Shown here piece by piece: positions 1 to 10,559 of a stretch of 64,000 nucleotides of DNA; the stretch's first letter is position 1, and every line of letters begins with the position of its first letter. Below the pieces are notes generated by a model. That model saw only the letters and a program-made list of their open reading frames with translations. It did no database searches and had not been told where the DNA came from. The stretch comes from Ophiocordyceps camponoti-saundersi (nom. inval.) (lineage: Eukaryota; Ascomycota; Sordariomycetes; Hypocreales; Ophiocordycipitaceae), in the NCBI GenBank assembly GCA_003339415.1, contig PDHQ01000089.1:1-64000 (forward strand), in the 5' to 3' direction. The position numbers and the translations under genes were made by a program.

Positions 1-128
1 CCCTCCTCCTCCTTCCCCTCCTCCTCCTCCTCCTCCTCCTCCTCCTCCTCCTTTCCCCCCTCCTATCCTCCCCCACCCGGCTTTTCCCCACCACCCCCCC
101 CCTTCCCCACCCCCCCCCCCCCCCCCCA

Positions 129-169
<41 letters not shown>

Positions 170-206
170 ACCCCCCCCCCCCCCCCCCCCCCCCCTCCCT
201 CCCTCC
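1..206. repeat. Low-complexity poly-C / CCT tract at window start
   Basis: The first 206 bases are nearly pure pyrimidine: CCT/TCC runs and then long C homopolymers broken by single A or T bases. No gene is visible. It lies directly upstream of the Zn2Cys6 gene. Homopolymers this long are often unreliable in assemblies, so the exact length should not be trusted. It is not a telomere: no TTAGGG/CCCTAA units are present. Confidence 0.85.
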
Positions 207-259
207 CTAAATCACCCTCCCTACGGACCCTGCCAGATGAGCCATCCTGACACAAGGCC

Positions 260-3200
260 ATGTCCGACGGCCCTCATCCTCCTCACCTTCACCAAAGGGT
301 CCTTCATCACCAACATGGCTTCCCCCACGACTTCCCCTATTCCTTCACCGCCACCGCCATGGCCACGCCGCCGCCGCCGCCGCCGCCGCCGCCCCTCGAC
401 TTCGAATTCGCCCACTCCCTCGTCTCGCCGCTCCCACATACCGTGGCCGATAACCGCAGGTCCAGCCCCGGAACGTCGGACGACAGCACATCGCCCGTCG
501 TCCAGTCGTTCGAAGACGACTTCGGCCTCACCCACGCCAAGCTGAGAGACGACAAGCCCGCTCCGGCTTGGAGCGAGCTCAAGACAAAGGCTGGAAAGGA
601 CCGGAAGCGTCTGCCCCTCGCCTGCATCGCCTGCCGTCGAAAAAAGATACGATGCTCGGGCGAGAAGCCGGCCTGCAAGCACTGCCTTCGATCTCGCATC
701 CCCTGCGTCTACAAGGTCACCGCCCGCAAGGCCGCCCCCCGCACCGACTACATGGCCATGCTCGACAAGCGTCTCAAGCGTATGGAGGAGCGCATCATCA
801 AGATCATACCAAAGGCCGAACACACTCCGCACGTCATACGCGCCGTCGTCAAGCCCGCCGTACCCCCTCTCTCCGCCATCACCACCACCGTCACCGCCAC
901 AAAGCTCTCGAGGAAACGCCCCGGCCTCTTCGATCATCACTACCACCACCATCTCTCCTCCTCCTCCTCCTCCTCCTCCTCCGATGCCTGGGCTAAGCCG
1001 CCCTCAAAGGCAAATCTGACGTTGGCCCAGCACGAGCAAGAGAACAAGCTTTTCCTCGAGGGCATCGACGCCCTGCCAGCCAAGCACGTCCAAGAGCACC
1101 TGGCCGAGGTCTTTTTCGACAACGTCTACGGTCAGGCCTATCATCTGCTGCACAAGCCGAGCTACATGCGCAAGCTCAGCCTCGACGCCCTGCCGCCCGT
1201 CCTCGTCCTCTCCGTCTGCGCCGTCGCCGCCCGCTTCACCACCAATCCCAACATCAGCCCCAACCCGCGACCCTTCCTCCGCGGAGAGGAATGGGCCTCG
1301 CACGCCCGCGACATCTGCACCCGGAGGTACGAGTGGCCCAACATCACCATCCTGACCTGCCTCCTCCTCCTCGGCTTGCACGAGTTCGGCACCTGCCACG
1401 GCGGCCGCAGCTGGGCCCTGGGCGGCCAGGCCATCCGCATGGCATTCGCCCTCCAGCTGCACAAGGACCTCGAGTACGACCCGCTCGACGCCGACAACAA
1501 GCCCCTGACCTTTATCGATCGCGAGATCCGTCGCCGCATCATGTGGGCCTGCTTCCTGATGGACCGCTTCAACTCGTCCGGCTCCGACCGCCCCATGTTC
1601 ATCAAGCAAGAGTCCATCAACAAGATCCCGCTGCCCGTCGGCGAGATGTACTTTGAGCTCGACATGCCCGCTCAGGCCGAGACGCTCGACGGCTCCCTGC
1701 CCCCGTCCGCTGCTGCCGACGATCAGATGGTCAGCACCCCCGAGAGTATGGGCGTGGCCGCCTTCGCCATCAGGGCCGTCGCCCTCTGGGGCCGCATCGT
1801 CGCCTACCTCAACCAGGGCGGCAAAGACCTCGACCCCCATCCCGTCTGGAGCCCGGACTCCCACTATGCCGAGCTCGACGACGACGTCGACGTCTTCGCC
1901 CGCGCTTTGCCCGATCGCTTCCGCTACTCGCTCGAAAATCTGGAGCTGCACAAGACGGAACGCACCGCGAGCCAGTTCCTTCTACTGCACCTGTCGATGC
2001 AGCAAAACGTTTTGTTCCTTGGCCAGGCCGCCGCCGCCGCCGCCGCCGCCCCTGAGGCTTTCCTCGCCGACGCCAGCGCCCGCACCTCCGATGCCGCCGA
2101 CGGCATCTCCGATATACTGAGGGACGCCGACAAGACGCAGTGCTGCTGCCTAGCCCCCTTTGCCGGGTATTGCGCCTTCTCCTCGACTTCGATCCACATC
2201 ATGCGCATCTTCTCGGGCGACCCGGCCGCCAAGGCCACGGCCGAGGCCAACTCGGGCGTCAACATACGCTTTTTGCGCCGCATGATGCGCTACTGGGGTA
2301 TGTTTCATTGGATGGTCGACAACATACGAACCCAGTACCGCAACGCCCTGAACAACGCCCCGCCTCGGCCCGACGCGTCCCCGTCCATGATCCAGTACGG
2401 CGACTGGTTTAGCCGCTATCCCCACGGCCTGTCCGAGGCCGACTTCATGGATCCCATCATGGGCAGGAAGAGGGAGAAGGGCGACGACGCCGTGCTCGAG
2501 CAGAAACCTCAGCTGCAGTCTGTCGAGGACTTTTTCACGAATCTCTCGTCGTCGCCGCCGCCACCGCAGACCGTCGACTTGCCGAGGCCCGCCCCGGCGA
2601 GGAGGAAGTTGACAGCTTGCGGTAGCAGCATCAAGCAGCTGGCCGACGCGCCGGCGAGCGCCGAAGAAGCTCAGGCTCAGGTTCCGTTGCCCGGGTCGTC
2701 CCCGCACGCATGTCTTTCTGCCGGCCTTGTTCAACAGCCGCATCTGCCGACCTCTCTCGGGCCAACACCAAGCTTCTCCACAGCCTCCTCTATGACAAGC
2801 GGGAGGTCCGACATGTCCCAGTCGCAGTCTTGTTCATCATTTGGTCCCTCGCCGATTGACGAATTTACGCAGCAGCAGCAGCAGCAGCAGCCGCAACAGC
2901 AGCAGACGCAACAGCAGCAGCAGCAACGTCAGCAGCAGCAACGTCAGCAACAGCAACAGCAACAGCAACATCGGCAACAGCAACAGCAGCAGCAGCAGCA
3001 GCGACAGCAGCCGCCCACGTCCAGCCACGACCCCTACTTCTCCGCCGAGATGCTTCCGGTCGACCTTCCACAGCCGCAGCCGGCGCAGACAGCCGGCGCA
3101 GCTCAGCCCCTAGACAGGCCCATTTCCTACGATGACTTTTCCATGAACAATGGCCACCATCATCAGAACCACCAGCACGAGCACCACCAACATCACCATA

Positions 3201-3415
3201 ATCAAAACCACCATCACCAGCAGGGCCAGAGCTGCTCACTGACGTCGGGGGAAGCCATCTGCACTTTCGACGCACAGGGCGCGTCGACTTGGTTCTTGCC
3301 CTTCGGCTTGGACACTTCCAACCAACAGAGCATGGGCTCAAGCGGCGTCGATGCCTTTGCGGGCATGTTTGCCGGCTCTGGGAATCAGCTCGATGGCCTG
3401 CGACATGCTCTGTAG
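260..3415 (+). CDS. Zn2Cys6 (Gal4-type) transcription factor with fungal_trans domain and Q/H-rich tail
   Basis: Single uninterrupted reading frame of 1051 residues if the ATG at 260 is used. The ATG at 359, just before a polyproline run, is an equally plausible start. A basic stretch leads into a canonical binuclear zinc cluster, C122-x2-C125-x6-C132-x6-C139-x2-C142-x6-C149, followed by a basic linker (TDYMAMLDKRLKRMEER) that could form a coiled coil for dimerisation. Residues about 260-460 carry the fungal-specific middle homology region, including an RRRIMWACFLMDR-type motif. The C-terminus has an almost pure glutamine tract (about 869-920) and a His/Gln/Asn stretch (about 966-990). The family consists of nuclear DNA-binding regulators of metabolism or development. 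I do not recognise the regulon, so no symbol is given. The poly-C DNA just upstream obscures the promoter. Confidence 0.93.
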   Translation: MSDGPHPPHLHQRVLHHQHGFPHDFPYSFTATAMATPPPPPPPPPLDFEFAHSLVSPLPHTVADNRRSSPGTSDDSTSPVVQSFEDDFGLTHAKLRDDKPAPAWSELKTKAGKDRKRLPLACIACRRKKIRCSGEKPACKHCLRSRIPCVYKVTARKAAPRTDYMAMLDKRLKRMEERIIKIIPKAEHTPHVIRAVVKPAVPPLSAITTTVTATKLSRKRPGLFDHHYHHHLSSSSSSSSSDAWAKPPSKANLTLAQHEQENKLFLEGIDALPAKHVQEHLAEVFFDNVYGQAYHLLHKPSYMRKLSLDALPPVLVLSVCAVAARFTTNPNISPNPRPFLRGEEWASHARDICTRRYEWPNITILTCLLLLGLHEFGTCHGGRSWALGGQAIRMAFALQLHKDLEYDPLDADNKPLTFIDREIRRRIMWACFLMDRFNSSGSDRPMFIKQESINKIPLPVGEMYFELDMPAQAETLDGSLPPSAAADDQMVSTPESMGVAAFAIRAVALWGRIVAYLNQGGKDLDPHPVWSPDSHYAELDDDVDVFARALPDRFRYSLENLELHKTERTASQFLLLHLSMQQNVLFLGQAAAAAAAAPEAFLADASARTSDAADGISDILRDADKTQCCCLAPFAGYCAFSSTSIHIMRIFSGDPAAKATAEANSGVNIRFLRRMMRYWGMFHWMVDNIRTQYRNALNNAPPRPDASPSMIQYGDWFSRYPHGLSEADFMDPIMGRKREKGDDAVLEQKPQLQSVEDFFTNLSSSPPPPQTVDLPRPAPARRKLTACGSSIKQLADAPASAEEAQAQVPLPGSSPHACLSAGLVQQPHLPTSLGPTPSFSTASSMTSGRSDMSQSQSCSSFGPSPIDEFTQQQQQQQPQQQQTQQQQQQRQQQQRQQQQQQQQHRQQQQQQQQQRQQPPTSSHDPYFSAEMLPVDLPQPQPAQTAGAAQPLDRPISYDDFSMNNGHHHQNHQHEHHQHHHNQNHHHQQGQSCSLTSGEAICTFDAQGASTWFLPFGLDTSNQQSMGSSGVDAFAGMFAGSGNQLDGLRHAL
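2868..3013 (+). repeat. CAG/CAA microsatellite encoding polyglutamine
   Basis: About 145 bp of CAG and CAA codons, interrupted by ACG, CGT and CGG, within the Zn2Cys6 gene. Mixed CAG/CAA usage indicates selection on the polyQ protein as well as slippage. It is a likely length-polymorphic site. Confidence 0.85.
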
Positions 3416-3889
3416 CGGGAAGGAGGTGATTTTATATGTCTATGTTGTCTGTATACAATCTTGTCGCTTCTGTGTACCTATGTATGTATAGAGATCAGGG
3501 GCTTAGGAGAGGGAGGGGGTGCGAGAGATACTAGAGGTAGAACATAATAGGGGTATGTACATACCAACCTACTACTGGATAAAGAAAGGCAGTTGGGGAG
3601 CCAGGGGCACAACAATACCACTTTGTTTCTTGTTTGGTCAAAGATGATACATGAATCGTTGAATGCGTAGCATGACCTTGGCTTTGGTAGATGGATCGTG
3701 TGAGTATTATTAGCTGGCTGTGGTGGTTTGGCATTGTAGGGATGAGGCTGGATAGGAGCTTTATAAGGATCGGCTTCAAGTCTATCTGGCTCACTTACCA
3801 AGTTACCACTGCCTTGAATCAGACGTGTGCATAGGCGAGGATGGATAAACACGTACACATATGACAAAAGCTGAAGAAAAGCCTCCTCC
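3416..3889. other. Intergenic, shared 3' region of convergent genes
   Basis: Lies between the stop of the Zn2Cys6 gene (+) and the stop of the Kri1-like gene (-). I see only ordinary mixed-composition sequence, with no plausible gene, no long repeat and no RNA gene. Confidence 0.6.
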
Positions 3890-5822
3890 CTACTCCTCCA
3901 CCTCAACAGCATCGTCGCCCTGCTTCCCACCCTTCTTCTTCTTCCTCCTCCTCCTCCTCGACTCCTTGACCTCAACCTTCTTCGACTCCTTGACCTCACC
4001 GTTCTTCGTCTCCAGCCCATCACGAACGCCCTCGTTGAAAAACGGAGCGTGCGCATGACCGAAGACGTCGCGACGCCATTGTCGGAGCCTAGCTCTCTTC
4101 GCCAACGACTTTCCATCTCGCCTCTTCTTGTGCGCGTCTCGGAAGGGGGCTAGCTTCTTTAGGCTTGCGAACTGGTTGAGCGATTGGTCAGACGGCGCGA
4201 GGAGGATGTCGAGGGCCGTCATGCCGAAGGCTTGGGGCGACGTTTCCCTGTAGCGGAAGGTGGTTGTCGTGGGTGATGGCTTTTGGAGGTCGAGATCGGC
4301 GTGGCTTTGCTCTAGCTTTGTGTCTACTAGGTTGGCGAGGCGGGTGCGTTCTTCGGGGGCTAACTTGGTGGTGTTTGTCTTGCGGCGCTTTCGTGACCTT
4401 CTTTCGTCGTCGTCGTCGTCGTCGTCTTCTGCTGGTGCTGCTGCTGCTGCTTCGTCGTCGTGGGCGAAGTCGGGGACGATGTCTTTGATGTCGATGTCGT
4501 CATCCCATTTGGGCTTCTTGGTCTTACTCCTCTTCTTCTTCTTCTCGTCCGTGACGGCGGTGTCGTCACCGACTTCATCTTCTCCGACGTCATCGAGCGC
4601 GTAATACTCTTCGCCGAAACGTCTCTGCATCTCCTCTTCCCACTTGTCGTTTTCCCACTCCTCGTCCAGGAAGCGCATCCACTCCTCTTCCTTGACTTTC
4701 TTGCCCACCGCGCCGGCAGCTTGTTTGACCTTGCGAAGCTTTTCGGCGTTCTCTTCGAGCTTCAGTTTTCGCAGCCGGGCTTTTTCCTCGGCTTTCTTGC
4801 GGCTTTCTTGCTCCTTCTTCTCACGCTCGGCTTCTCTTTGACGTTGTCTGCCCGTCTTTTCCTGTCGCCTTACTGACCTGGCGGCTGCGAAGTCGCGGGC
4901 GTAGCTTCGGAGCACCTCGTTGCTTTTGGAGGGATCTTCGAATCGCATGTTATAGGCGTGTTCCCACTTTTCGGCCACTTCGTCCGCGTCGCTCTCGCCA
5001 TCGTCCGACTCGAAGACCTCCCATTTGCTGCCCTCCTCTGGGATCCAGGCTCGGCTGGCCATGAAGTTTGACAGGAACTTTTCCGGATCCTTGTCTGCGT
5101 TGGCGACGTCAACCTCGCCTACCGTTTTCTTGATGCTCGTCGCTCTCGAAGGGTGAACTCCGCCGGCGCCGATGGCCTCGGACTCTTTCCGCTTCAGGAA
5201 GCCGTCGTCATCGGAGCTGTCGCTTTCCTCCTCGTCTCCAGGCGCATGAATCTCCGATAGTATTGACTTCTTCAGAGCGTCCTGCTCCTCCACATACGTC
5301 GGGGGCGCCTTTTTCTCCTTCCCGTCGACGTCGCCGCTCAGCAGTTTCTCTCGTTGATAGTCGTGCAGGAACACTGGCTTTTCTTTCTTTCCCTTGCCTT
5401 CAACGGCTTCTTCGTCGTCGTCGGGAAGCTCGATAAAGGTGACACTCTTATCGTAGACTCGGGGGTCCTTGGTCCGGATCGCCTTGAGAGTGGCCGAGAT
5501 TTGTGCGTCTAGGGCTTCAGTAGCTAGAAAGCCATCCTCATCCTCTGTCTCGTCGCTTTCGCTCGATGACGGGTCGTCGACATTTCCGTATTTTTTCTCT
5601 ACTATTGGAATTGATGTCAGAGAAGGATGACAGGGCCGTATGATCGGTTCAGTACATACACTTTTCCCTTTCCTCGCGTTCTTTATTGTGCTGAAACCGC
5701 CGAGCATAAGCTTCGTTAACCTTAAAAGCTTCGCCCTGAGTATTCGCGTCGCCGTCTGATTCAGAATCGCTGTCATCAAGGATAGTGCGCTTCTGGGGTC
5801 CCGGTTGGACTGAAGGAGACAT
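3890..5822 (-). CDS. KRI1: Kri1-family ribosome biogenesis protein
   Basis: Two exons on the minus strand: 5822-5660 and 5601-3890. The 58-bp intron (5659-5602) has a GTATGT donor and splices in frame to give EREKLEKKYGN. The product is 624 residues. Kri1 is a nucleolar factor that works with Krr1 in 40S subunit/90S pre-ribosome assembly. Supporting features are the N-terminal FKVNEAYARRFQHNKEREE segment, the HDYQREKLL motif, long acidic and Lys/Glu-rich coiled-coil stretches, the EEWENDKWEEEMQRRFGEEYY block, and the C-terminal Kri1_C signature FGMTALDILLAPSDQSLNQF followed by SLKKLAPFR (about residues 505-550). It ends in a highly basic, probably nucleolar-targeting tail. Without splicing, the frame appears to start at an unrelated upstream ATG. 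It is divergent from the Rab5 gene. Confidence 0.92.
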
Positions 5823-6493
5823 GATGGTAGGTGATGGTCTGTATCATGGATGATGGATGTGTGTATGTAAGGCGGTAGGCACGTAAAAGCATGCAAGTGG
5901 TTATATCTGACTCTTGAGCTTCACAAAATTTTTGGTCGCGTCGATTTCTTCCTCCAGCTACGGGGCAACTGTTTTTCCGACATGGCCTGCGTTTGTCATG
6001 TGAACGCTCCTATCGGATACCTACAAGGTACCTACGGATACTCCCCCATCGGATGCGCTGGGACTCTGCGCTGGTGCTGTGATGGGCACTCTGTGGCGGG
6101 CACTCTACATACGGACTGCAGTGGCGCTGCGAACCTGGGCCTGACGCCTGACGCATCTAGCATAGAAAGGTACGAATACGAATACGGCGTCGGAGATGGC
6201 CTACATGATAGGTACCTGCCAGCACACGTGGAATTGCGCCTACGCCACATGTTCCCCGGAGTACCTACCTACTCGCTAGTCGCTGCCGATGGCGCAGCAC
6301 CTCGTCATTATGCAATCAGTCGCTGGCTGCTCCAGGCTCCCTCCAGCCTCGCCATCCTAAAACGACATCATCCTCCAAAACGACATTCTCTCGCAAGGCG
6401 ACGAGAGACGAACTATCCGGCATTCCCGCTCTCGTCCCGCGAAATACTCTTCTTAAATAGCAAGGAGCGCTGCTTCCGCTCGGTATTGCAACG
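5823..6493. promoter_or_regulatory. Divergent promoter region between KRI1 and Rab5 genes
   Basis: About 670 bp separate the two start codons. No conserved coding sequence or repeat was seen. It must hold the promoters and 5' UTRs of both genes. I could not pick out a convincing TATA box. Confidence 0.6.
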
Positions 6494-7330
6494 ATGGCGG
6501 ACTCGAATGCCCCGAAGCCAAGCAGCAGCGTCAAGCTGGTTCTCCTCGGCGAGGCCGCAGTCGGAAAGGTAGCGTTACTCCCCATGGCACGAGTGAGACT
6601 CGTTCGAACTGACCCGAGGTACAGTCGTCGTTAGTTCTTCGGTTTGTCAACAACGATTTTCAGGAAAACAAGGAACCGACTATCGGCGGTATCGTCTTTT
6701 CCCAATCCTTCCCCCCCCCCGCCCTGTTCCGTCCGGGACTCGTTGCTGACGATGTCCATAGCGGCCTTCTTGACTCAAAAATGCAACCTACCGACCCGGA
6801 CCATCAAGTTCGAGATATGGGATACTGCCGGCCAGGAGCGATTCGCCTCGCTGGCACCCATGTACTACCGCAATGCGCAGGCGGCGCTCGTCGTCTTTGA
6901 CCTGACCAAGGCTACCTCGCTTGTCAAGGCCAAGCACTGGGTAGCCGAGCTGCAGCGGCAAGCCTCGCCCGGCATCGTCATTGCCCTGGTGGGGAACAAG
7001 CTCGATCTGGCGGGCGAGCAGAGCCCCGCCGAGAGTTCGGATGCCGATGACGGCCAGGCTGGGGGCGACGCCCGCAAGGTGTCGACGGAGGAGGCTCAGG
7101 CCTACGCCGAGGAGGAGAGCCTCCTATTCTTCGAGACGAGTGCCAAGACGGGTCACAACGTATCCGAAGTCTTTACCGCCATCGCGAATGCCATCCCGGA
7201 GACCTCTCTCAAGTCTGCGAGGGGGGCCGGCGCTGCGGCGGCGGCGGCGGGGGGCCGCGCGGGGGACGAGCAGAGGGTCAACCTGGGGAGCGGACGAGAT
7301 GCGGGGGCCAAGGACGGCTGTGCGTGCTGA
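6494..7330 (+). CDS. Rab5-family small GTPase (Ypt5/Vps21-like)
   Basis: Three exons: 6494-6568, 6625-6688 and 6762-7330, giving 235 residues. The introns (56 and 73 bp) are placed by family homology. Early endosomal Rab5-type GTPase controlling homotypic endosome fusion and endocytic traffic. Visible motifs are the P-loop GEAAVGKS (19-26), the Rab5-type switch [12 protein letters not shown] (39-49), switch II WDTAGQE (66-72), NKLD (125-128) and ETSAK (171-175). The C-terminal C-x-C (Cys233, Cys235) is the geranylgeranylation site. An acidic insertion (about 129-152) follows NKLD and is variable in fungal Rab5 paralogues. A Gly/Ala-rich hypervariable stretch precedes the prenylation motif. 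Which Rab5 paralogue (Vps21, Ypt52 or Ypt53) it is cannot be decided from the sequence alone. Confidence 0.95.
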
Positions 7331-7914
7331 AGCCACTCGTTTGGTGCTGGAGTTTACATGTCTTTGCGTTTGCCTACAGCGTCCGAGGCCGAGGCGGGAG
7401 TCCAGTTGGGGAGTCTTGTCCACCTCTTTTTTCTTTACTTTCCCTCTCTCTCTCTCTGCTGTGCCCTAGTAGTCTAGATGATCGAGAGCTTGAAAGAAGC
7501 AACAGGAATCTTTTGGTTTGCGAGGAGAGGGAACAGCTGTCTGTATCTTCTACTGCTAGTAGGTAGGTAGGTAGGAGGTAGTTGTTAGGTAGTAGGCGGC
7601 GTTGACGACCAAGCGTTAGGCAGAGGTAGCATCAATAGGCCCCGTTCCATTGTGTTCAGGTGCATCACGTGACGCGATCCCACTTTTCCCTCAGCGCCTT
7701 CAATCAAAAACTCGGCAAATTTGCCTGCTGGCGAGTTTCCTCTCCATGAGCCTCAGCAGATGCCTCTCAGCTGAAGCCTCAGGAGAATCCCCAGCAGAAG
7801 CCGCCTGAGACAGCCTCCGCCAGCACTCGCCCTGACCTGCCTCATGTCGCCGCCGTAAGGAGCTTCGAGTTCCTCCACCTCCCCTCCTCCTTGAGCCCCA
7901 AGCTTGCCGACGAC
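7331..7914. other. Intergenic region with GGTA repeat and CACGTG motif
   Basis: Between the Rab5 gene and the RING gene, both on plus. It holds a short (GTAG)n/TAGG microsatellite near 7558-7580 and a palindromic CACGTG box near 7666, which could bind bHLH factors in the promoter of the downstream gene. No ORF of note. Confidence 0.5.
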
Positions 7915-10559
7915 ATGGCCTTTGCCATTTCCGAGGCCCAGGCCGAGCTCATCAGGTGCGTCATGTCACAGTATTTTCTGGGAGAGGAGGGAAAGCAGAC
8001 TAGCTAATCGATGCTCTACTCTTCAGGTCTTTCTCTCCCGACGACATTCCGCTCAAACTGCGATGCGCCATCTGCAGCAAACTTGCTGTCAACGCCTTTC
8101 GCCTGCCCTGCTGCGAACAAGCCATTTGCGAGACTTGTATGGAAACGAAGATCTGCATCGCTCCCGAGAATTCTGATCCTAACGGCTCATCGCCAGGTCA
8201 ATCAAGCCTACCGCTGTCGTGTCCCGTGTGTGAGCATACCCCGCTGGCCGCCGAGGACTGCAATGTGAACAAGTCGCTACGCACCACGATCCGCGTATTT
8301 CTTCGCACGGCCGAGAAGAAAAAAGAGGCCAACCGAGCCAAGGAATCCAAGGATTCTGTGCCAGCGACGCCTATCGATGCTCCGAAACCATCGTTCCCGG
8401 ATGCGGAACCAGCCGTCGAAGGGCCATCTGCCGGCCAGCCAGCCATCGGAGCGGCCGTTGCGCAACAGCAACAAGAATCGGATCGCTCATTAGTGCAAGA
8501 CGTGACGCATGCTGCTGAAAAGTCGGACCCGAGCCTTGACAACGGACCTTGGACGAAGCAGACAGAACACACGTCAGCTGCGGATCCGGTGTCCGCTGGC
8601 AATCAGGACACCGACAGCAACGACGTCCAGGAGGCTGTCCGAAATGTCCAGGGACCGGAAGAAATGGCCAACGGACAAGTCGGCTTTGCCATGGACGGCA
8701 GTTTTCCCAACCCTAACATGATGTACTCTGCCGGTGGCGACTTCAATCAAATGCAGATGATGATGGCGATGCAGAACGGCATGGGCAACGCTTCCTATGG
8801 CGGCTTCCCCATGATGGGTATGGCGCTCCTCTGGTGTTGGTATCGGTGTCGCCGACTCGCCCTCGCTAACCGTTCTTCAGGCATGAACATGGACCCGATG
8901 ACGATGCAGAGCATGTACATGAACGGTGGCTTTCAAGGCATGGGCATGGGAGGCTACGGTGGTGGATATGGACAAGGCTCCAATAATAACTGGAACGGTG
9001 CGCAGTCGTGGAGTTACGATTACAATCATGGTGGTGATTATGGGAACATGACGGCAGGCTTTCAGACAGGCTACAATCAAGGCAGTTATGGCGGTCACTT
9101 CAATGACTATCGCCGCAACAACTTCGGACGCGGCCGAGGGCGTGGTCGGGGACTCTATGGCGGATTCGGCGGCCGAGGTGGACATTACCAGGACAACCAG
9201 GACCAAGGAGGCTTTTACCCGCAACCGGACGCGAGACGCCCCGGGGACGAAGGGGGTCAGGGCATGATGGGGCTGAGATCTGCTGCTGTTGCTGTTGCTG
9301 CTACTGCTACTGCTGGTGGAGGGGGGGAGATGGCAGAGGCGGCCGGCGGGGATACAGGCGGCCAACTAGCATCATCCCGTGAGAACCTAGGCAATGAAGC
9401 TGCCTCCGGGGACGTCTTGTCCCGTAACAGCACGGCGGGCGCGATCCGCTCCGTCTTGTCTACGCCCGACGTGCCCATCAACGCGCCGACGGGTCCCAAG
9501 GCCATGAGACAAGGTCTGCCGAACACGAGCCTGCATAATCTCCGGGCCCGGGGCTATCAGGTCGACGGGGCCGTTGATGAGGCTCGAGGGAGGAGTAGAT
9601 CGCCTGACCGTGAGGCGGAACACCGACGGCAAGATCAGCAAGATGATAGAGGCCATTGTGAGCAACGACACCCAGAGAACGTCGATGAGCCCTCGTCGAC
9701 CGAGAAGGTGGCGGCGCCTGACCGGCCGTCGACCCCTATATCGCCGCCTCCGCCGACGCTGGCGCCGAACAAGGCCAAGAGAAGCCGCAGCCGCAGCCCC
9801 TCTCGCAGCCGAAGCCGAAGCCGGCATCGAAGCCCGAGCCGCAGCCGAGGTGGGCGCCATAGACGGCCGCTGTCGCCGCCGACGGAGGGCGACGGCCAGA
9901 GCAGCAGTCGGCGTCGGAAGAGGCCTCGCGGCGGTCGTAAGCACGGAGGCGAACATTACACGCCCAGCAAAGACGAGAGACGGTCGCGATCAGTGTCTGT
10001 GGAGAGGACGAGCCACCGAGGCCACACCAAGGACAAGGAGAGAAGAGAGCGTCGGTCCCATCGAGAGCGATCTCGTGATCGGGGACGGGACCGAGACTAC
10101 GACTACGATCACTCCTCTAGACGTGAACGAGAGCGCAGAGACAGAAGAGACGATGACGAAGACCGTCACCGTCGTCGACACCACCATCACCATAATCACC
10201 ATAATCACCACCACCACCGTCGTGACCCAACCTCCCCCTCCCCAGATCGGAAAGCCGTCCCCGATCTCGTCCGACGATCCTCAGCTGCCGCCGCCATGAC
10301 AAACTCCTCCACCACCAACCACACCAACGCGGCCGCCGCCGTCGTCACGGACCCGCACACGATGGAGCGCGAAGCCCGCAACCGCGAACGCCTACTCAAA
10401 GAAGCGCAGCGCATAGCTGGCCTCGCCGGCTCGAAACGCGGTCGCGATACCTCGGACGAGGGCCTTCGCAGGGGGAGACGGGCTGTCAGACGCTCTGATG
10501 AGGATGAGGAGCGCATGCGGAGGCTTGAGGTTGAGAGGGAGGGCGGTCGATGGGACTAG
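7915..10559 (+). CDS. RBBP6/Mpe1-like C4C4 RING protein with RS-rich tail
   Basis: Four exons: 7915-7955, 8027-8136, 8197-8817 and 8881-10559, giving 816 residues. The 60-bp and 63-bp introns are multiples of three with no stop, so the raw frame reads through them. GTATGG donors and CTAAC branch sites support removal, and splicing out the 60-bp intron restores CETCQSSLPLSCPVC. Residues 27-62 form an all-cysteine RING: C27-x2-C30, PCC (42-43), C48-x2-C51, C59-x2-C62. This is the spacing of the RBBP6/Mpe1 RING, not of classical C3HC4. There is no N-terminal DWNN domain or CCHC knuckle. The middle is Met/Gly/Asn-rich with RGG-like repeats. The C-terminal half is rich in Arg-Ser and Arg-Asp/Glu dipeptides with a His run, typical of nuclear mRNA-processing factors. 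A role as a nuclear ubiquitin ligase linked to RNA processing is inferred. Confidence 0.88.

Noticed and set aside
1..206. Telomere or subtelomeric end at the C-rich window start
   Set aside because: No CCCTAA/TTAGGG repeats; the tract is homopolymeric C with CCT runs.
6689..6761. Frameshift in the Rab5 gene
   Set aside because: The apparent break is a 73-bp intron (GTATCG donor, TAG acceptor); splicing gives the invariant TIGAAF switch I region.
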